From contig JAGHSL010000071.1 of assembly GCA_018065885.1 (NCBI GenBank), positions 1 through 10,320 on the forward strand: a DNA stretch of 10,320 nt, read 5' to 3'. Made by a program: the position numbers and the translations under genes. This DNA comes from Candidatus Limimorpha equi (lineage in GTDB: Bacteria; Bacteroidota; Bacteroidia; Bacteroidales; F082). Below the pieces are notes generated by a model. The model saw only the letters and a program-made list of their open reading frames with translations. It was not told where the DNA came from and searched no databases. Shown one piece after another: positions 6,996-10,320 of the stretch (position 1 is the stretch's first letter; each line of letters opens with the position of its first letter).

Positions 6996-9900
6996 TTCCT
7001 GCTAATTTTGAGATTTTTTCAACTTCGGCGAGTTTGGCGCGAGCCTCCGACTTCAAGTCCTCACCTTTATAATTATCAATCACGCTGCGCAAGGTTTCCT
7101 TGGCTTGGAAATAATTCTCCTTGGCCACATACACATCGGCCAGCGTAATGAACGACTTGGCCACCCAATAATTGTAGGATGAGAAATTATCGGAGATGTT
7201 GAAGACCTTGTTTTCAGCCTCGTCATATTTCTTCAGTTTCAAGGATGAAATCGCTGAATAATAAGCACTTTCTGCACCATAAACCGATTTGTCGGCTTTG
7301 GCACTCTTGTCTAATTTTTCGATGGCCGAAGCATAATTGCCTTTTTCGAAATACGACTTGCCCACAATGTGATTCACCTGATTCACCTGCTCTTGCGTCA
7401 AATCCTTGGAATGGCTCAAATCCTCGCCCATTTCGATAGCCTTGTCGTAATGGCCCATAAAGAAATTGCTCTTCATGCTGCCTTCCAAAGCCTCCAAACG
7501 GCGCAGCGGCTCTTCTGTGACGCGCGACAGACGCTCGTAATATTCGCCCGCCTGGTCGTAACGCTGATGTTCGTATTCGATACGCGCCTTTTTCAGCAAG
7601 GCCGCATCGGTGTAGTCGTTATTGGGTTGAGCGAGAATGTAATCGATATGCGAAACCACATCAGCCTCAGTGCCAACCTTTTCGGCACATTCCAACGCAT
7701 ATTGATGCGCCTTCAGCAGATAGGCACCATTGCGGAAATTGTCGAAATAGTATTGCAAAGCCTTGGTTGCCTGCTCGCATTTGCCGTCTAAATAGAAGTT
7801 TTCAGCCGTGGCAAAAGCCAGCGAATCCTGCTCGGTGACACGAATCGTGCCGCCTACCGAATTGGCATACGAGAAATATTCATCCAGCTTGTTCTGCTCC
7901 ATCATGATATTCCTAATGATGGACATTGCCTCGCGCGACTCGTCGGTATTCGGGTAATTTTCGACCAAGGTTTTCAGATTGGTCACGGCCTCACTGTACT
8001 GATTATTATTGTAATAAACCATGCCGACCTTCATCATGGCCTGGCGCGTATAACTTGAACGCGGTCTTTCCTTAATCAATTTGTTGAAGCTTGCCAAAGC
8101 CGAACGCTTGTCGCCGTGAACGAGATAGGTATTGCCGATTTCAAACAAAGCCTGGTCGTAATAATTGGTGCTCGGATAGGTTTGCATCATCTCGTTGAGC
8201 AAATTAACCTTCTGATTCACATTGTCTTGCGCACCATAGCAAAGACCCTGCTGATAGAGCGCATAATCGGCATTGCGTTTGCCAATGCGCGTTGCCAAAT
8301 CGTAATAATTGATGGCTTGCGTGTAGTTTCTGTCCATAAAGAAGCAGTCGCCCAAACGGATGTAGGCATCGCTTTTCAGGTCTTTCTGACGGTCGTCGCA
8401 CGATTGGATGAAATTTCTGAAACAAGTGATGGCTGCGTCATAATCAGGCTTTTGGTAATAGATGTAGCCCAAATCATAATCGGCTTGCGCATATTCCGGC
8501 AATCCCTGCGCACCTTCCATTTCCTTGAACTGCTTCAGATATTTTCCAGCATTCTTGAAATCGCCCAAAGCGTAAGCCGACTCGCCCAGCCAGAAGCAAG
8601 CCTGCGGCTTGTTGGCATCGGTGCGGCGGCTGTTCAGCACCTTCGAGAAATAGGTCTGCGCCTTGTCGTATTGTCCGTTCTGATAGTTGTCGATGCCAGT
8701 CGAATAAAGCATTTCGTTGTAAACTGTCTGCAATTCAGGGCTGATGTTGCGCAACGATTCCAAACGTTCCAAAGCCTCATCGTTTTTCTTCGCGTTGAGC
8801 AGAAGGTAAATGGCCATTTCTTCCGCCTCCGCCTTTCGCGCCGATTGCGGGTTATCAGCCACATAAGCATCGAGCAAAGTCACGGCCTCGTTGAAAGGGT
8901 CGGCACCTGGAATAAGGCTCAGTCTGGCATAATCGAAAAGGGCTTCTTCGCTGATAGATTGGTCAAAACCAGCGGAATAGGCCGTATAATATGCATTGCG
9001 GGCATATTTCAGTTCGTCGGTTTTGGCATAACTGTTAGCCAAGTAATACGATGCATATTGCGCAATCGGGTCTTCGCTGCCCGCCACGCGCTGCAGACTG
9101 CTGATGGCGCCTTTATAATCGCCCGTCATCATTTTGCTCACGCCGATTTGGTAGTTGGCCTCACGCGAAATGCCTTTGCCCGACAAATGCCGCGCATAGA
9201 TGTCGTAAAATTCCAAAGCCTTGTCGTAATCCTGCTGCTGGAAATAAGCATCGGCGACGATGAGCGCCATCTCCGACTTGCGCTTGTTCTCGGCCTGACG
9301 CACAGCCTCGGGGCCATCTTCCAAAACCTTGCGGTAATCGCCTTTGCGGTTGTTGATTTGCATGATGTAGGAAGGCACGATTTTAGCGTATGCCGGATTA
9401 TTGGCTAAGCGTTCAAAGTTTGTCAAAGCCTCATCATCTTTTCCCTTAACATATTGGATATGTGCATAATAATATCTCGCTGCATCCTGATAAGGGCCTC
9501 CATTCAGCATCACGCCGTGGAAAAGCGGCTGCGCCTTGTCCAAGTCGTCCATCTGGAACTGGCAGTAAGCCATATTGAACTGTAGCTGCTGGGCTTCCTC
9601 GCGGGTCAGCGAAGCGATGTCGGTCTTTTCGTAAATCAGCATGGCATCCTTGAATTTTCTTTCCTTAAACAAGGAATTGGCATAGAGGAAATTAGCGTGT
9701 CCCGCCCAAAGACTGCTCGGATTCTCGTTGACGAACTGCAAGACCTTTGAAACGCCGTCGCCATTGCCCAGATAAAGCGCACTGACGGCCTCATAATACT
9801 GCGCATCGACCGCATGCTGGGCCTTTTTGTCGCCGATTTCATCGAGATAACGGCTGAAAGCTGCCTGAGCCGCACCATATTCCTGATGCTGGAACAGCAC

Positions 9901-10020
9901 GACACCCTCGTTATACAAGGATTCCGGCTGATAGTTTTCGATATGCTTTTGCGCTGATACAGAGCCTGATAGCATAGCAGCAAGCAATGTGACGGCGCAA
10001 CAGAAATGTTTGAGATTCAT
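6988..10020 (-). CDS. secreted tetratricopeptide-repeat solenoid protein
   Basis: 1010 residues. The N-terminal signal peptide is MNLK, then a hydrophobic run, then VSA before Q24; the two Cys (7 and 8) lie before the hydrophobic core and there is no lipobox, so it is predicted to be soluble in the periplasm. From about residue 33 to the end the chain is a nearly unbroken row of helix pairs of TPR type; I count about 25 by eye. Typical units are LYNEGVVLFQHQEYGAAQAA near the start, NYQNGQYDKAQTYFSKVL in the middle and SYFEKGNYASAIEKL near the end, with the usual small residue, Tyr, Gly and Ala pattern and Pro at many unit ends. TPR solenoids are binding scaffolds, and no enzyme domain is seen. 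The protein is first in a unit with the outer-membrane barrel, whose start overlaps its stop, so it most likely docks on or feeds that barrel. Related pairs of about 1000-residue TPR proteins and barrel proteins appear to be widespread in Bacteroidota; I know of no assigned gene name. The ATG at 10020 is preferred because the signal peptide starts there. Confidence 0.9.
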   Translation of the reverse strand: MNLKHFCCAVTLLAAMLSGSVSAQKHIENYQPESLYNEGVVLFQHQEYGAAQAAFSRYLDEIGDKKAQHAVDAQYYEAVSALYLGNGDGVSKVLQFVNENPSSLWAGHANFLYANSLFKERKFKDAMLIYEKTDIASLTREEAQQLQFNMAYCQFQMDDLDKAQPLFHGVMLNGGPYQDAARYYYAHIQYVKGKDDEALTNFERLANNPAYAKIVPSYIMQINNRKGDYRKVLEDGPEAVRQAENKRKSEMALIVADAYFQQQDYDKALEFYDIYARHLSGKGISREANYQIGVSKMMTGDYKGAISSLQRVAGSEDPIAQYASYYLANSYAKTDELKYARNAYYTAYSAGFDQSISEEALFDYARLSLIPGADPFNEAVTLLDAYVADNPQSARKAEAEEMAIYLLLNAKKNDEALERLESLRNISPELQTVYNEMLYSTGIDNYQNGQYDKAQTYFSKVLNSRRTDANKPQACFWLGESAYALGDFKNAGKYLKQFKEMEGAQGLPEYAQADYDLGYIYYQKPDYDAAITCFRNFIQSCDDRQKDLKSDAYIRLGDCFFMDRNYTQAINYYDLATRIGKRNADYALYQQGLCYGAQDNVNQKVNLLNEMMQTYPSTNYYDQALFEIGNTYLVHGDKRSALASFNKLIKERPRSSYTRQAMMKVGMVYYNNNQYSEAVTNLKTLVENYPNTDESREAMSIIRNIMMEQNKLDEYFSYANSVGGTIRVTEQDSLAFATAENFYLDGKCEQATKALQYYFDNFRNGAYLLKAHQYALECAEKVGTEADVVSHIDYILAQPNNDYTDAALLKKARIEYEHQRYDQAGEYYERLSRVTEEPLRRLEALEGSMKSNFFMGHYDKAIEMGEDLSHSKDLTQEQVNQVNHIVGKSYFEKGNYASAIEKLDKSAKADKSVYGAESAYYSAISSLKLKKYDEAENKVFNISDNFSSYNYWVAKSFITLADVYVAKENYFQAKETLRSVIDNYKGEDLKSEARAKLAEVEKISKLAGNE

Positions 10021-10065
10021 GCTTTGAAAAATTTGTCGAAAATACGAAATTCGGTGAAACTAACG

Positions 10066-10092
10066 CAAAAATAGTTCCAAATATTGTGCCAA
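10066..10092 (-). promoter_or_regulatory. candidate Bacteroidota-type promoter of the TPR/barrel unit
   Basis: On the minus strand TATTTTTG (10073-10066) matches the Bacteroidota -7 consensus TAnnTTTG exactly. A TTGG (10092-10089) lies 15 bases upstream and may serve as the -33 element, though the spacing is a few bases shorter than usual. Transcription would begin near 10060 and leave a leader of about 40 bases before the TPR ATG. The match is by eye only; AT-rich DNA gives such words by chance. Confidence 0.5.
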
Positions 10093-10095
10093 GGG

Positions 10096-10201
10096 AGCTA
10101 TTGGCCTTTGGCTCCTGGCTTGGCTTCGCCGTGGGTTGGGGCTTTCGCCGTACTTGTACTTGCGGCGAAGCCAGGCTAACGGCTAATAGCTGGAGGCCAA
10201 A
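10096..10201. repeat. palindrome-rich intergenic element
   Basis: This noncoding stretch between the rnpB terminator and the TPR promoter is GC-richer than the flanks and full of inverted repeats. TGGCTTCGCCG (10121-10131) has a perfect inverted copy at 10163-10173. A near copy of the same word, GCTTTCGCCG, sits at 10141-10150 in direct orientation. AGCTATTGGCC (10096-10106) is matched with one mismatch by an inverted copy at 10181-10191. TTTGGCTCC (10107-10115) pairs with GGAGGCCAAA (10192-10201) apart from one extra base. A tandem TACTTG pair lies at 10151-10162 between the arms. It may be a dispersed short palindromic repeat of this genome or a structured RNA/DNA element. No gene with a credible start or domain is seen here. 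Confidence 0.7.
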
Positions 10202-10204
10202 AAC

Positions 10205-10239
10205 AAAAAAGGCGCGACCTAACAAGTTAAATCGACGCC
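10205..10239 (-). terminator. strong intrinsic terminator of rnpB
   Basis: On the minus strand the hairpin occupies 10239-10211. Its outer stem GGCG pairs with CGCC, then after one bulged T, CGATTTAA pairs with TTAGGTCG (two G-T pairs) around a CTTG loop. Six T follow (10210-10205), then G and more T. It lies just past the expected 3' end of RNase P RNA and faces the right way to end it. Confidence 0.88.
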
Positions 10240-10244
10240 AATTT

Positions 10245-10320
10245 AAAAGATGCGGTTCAGCGTTGTAAGCGGGATTCTGTTCCCCTTTCGGGGCGACTGT
10301 CATTTCTCTAGGCCAACAGT
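10245..10320 (-). ncRNA. rnpB: RNase P RNA, 3' end (partial, runs off the window)
   Basis: Catalytic RNA of RNase P, which trims the 5' leader of precursor tRNAs. The minus strand holds the conserved 3' block of bacterial class A RNA: GGCCTAGAGAAATGACAGTC (10313-10294), a CCCC-GAAA-GGGG hairpin (10293-10282), then ACAGAATCCCGCTTAC (10281-10266), the counterparts of the E. coli blocks GGCCTAGATGAATGAC and ACAGAACCCGGCTTA. Only the last 75 or so bases are present; the 5' part lies beyond 10320. The exact 3' end is an estimate, placed a few bases before the terminator stem, because the P1 partner strand is outside the window. Confidence 0.93.

Noticed and set aside
7372..7389. A tandem 9-base repeat (ATTCACCTG twice) inside the TPR gene
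   Set aside because: It keeps the frame and encodes Gln-Val-Asn twice in a normal repeat helix. Two copies are too few to suggest phase variation.
8116..9408. A 430-codon open frame on the plus strand, antisense to the TPR gene
   Set aside because: It lies wholly inside a clear TPR coding region whose repeat pattern explains the sequence. The translation is a monotonous mix of Ile, Val, Leu, Arg and His with no domain, as expected for the complement of a GC-biased gene lacking certain codons.
9911..10303. A 130-codon minus-strand open frame spanning the rnpB end, its terminator and the start of the TPR gene
   Set aside because: It crosses a structured RNA gene, a strong terminator and the promoter region, so it is a chance open frame.

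Overview
The window looks like chromosomal DNA of a member of Bacteroidota, most likely Bacteroidales. The evidence is a replicative polymerase of the Bacteroidota type (DnaE with a DnaQ-like exonuclease fused at its N-terminus and an extra helical insert in the PHP domain), a TonB-receptor-like outer-membrane barrel paired with a giant periplasmic TPR protein, starts without clear Shine-Dalgarno sequences, and a promoter element of the Bacteroidota TAnnTTTG type. I cannot name the genus.

Layout. The plus strand carries one gene, dnaE (3-4622), which fills the left 45% of the window. A short convergent gap (4623-4718) follows, with only a weak candidate terminator. Everything to the right is on the minus strand. 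In transcription order from the right edge: the 3' end of the RNase P RNA gene rnpB (about 10320-10245, cut by the window end) with a strong intrinsic terminator; a roughly 105-base palindrome-rich intergenic element (10096-10201); a candidate promoter (10066-10092); a 1010-residue secreted TPR solenoid protein (10020-6988); a 569-residue outer-membrane beta-barrel protein whose start codon overlaps the TPR stop codon by 8 bases (6995-5286); and, 33 bases further on, an AT-rich gene for a 177-residue two-helix membrane protein of unknown function (5252-4719).

How the genes work together. The TPR and barrel genes are almost certainly one translationally coupled unit and probably act together at the periplasmic face of the outer membrane. 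The small membrane protein may be read through from the same transcript, but its base composition suggests a different history. dnaE and rnpB are housekeeping genes with no functional link to the pair.

The points most worth a second look are that DnaE keeps the complete active site of a DEDDh exonuclease and also all nine predicted metal ligands of the PHP domain, which suggests two possible proofreading centres in one chain; the TPR/barrel pair; and the intergenic element, which can form mutually exclusive hairpins. I saw no CRISPR array, tRNA, transposase or phage gene.
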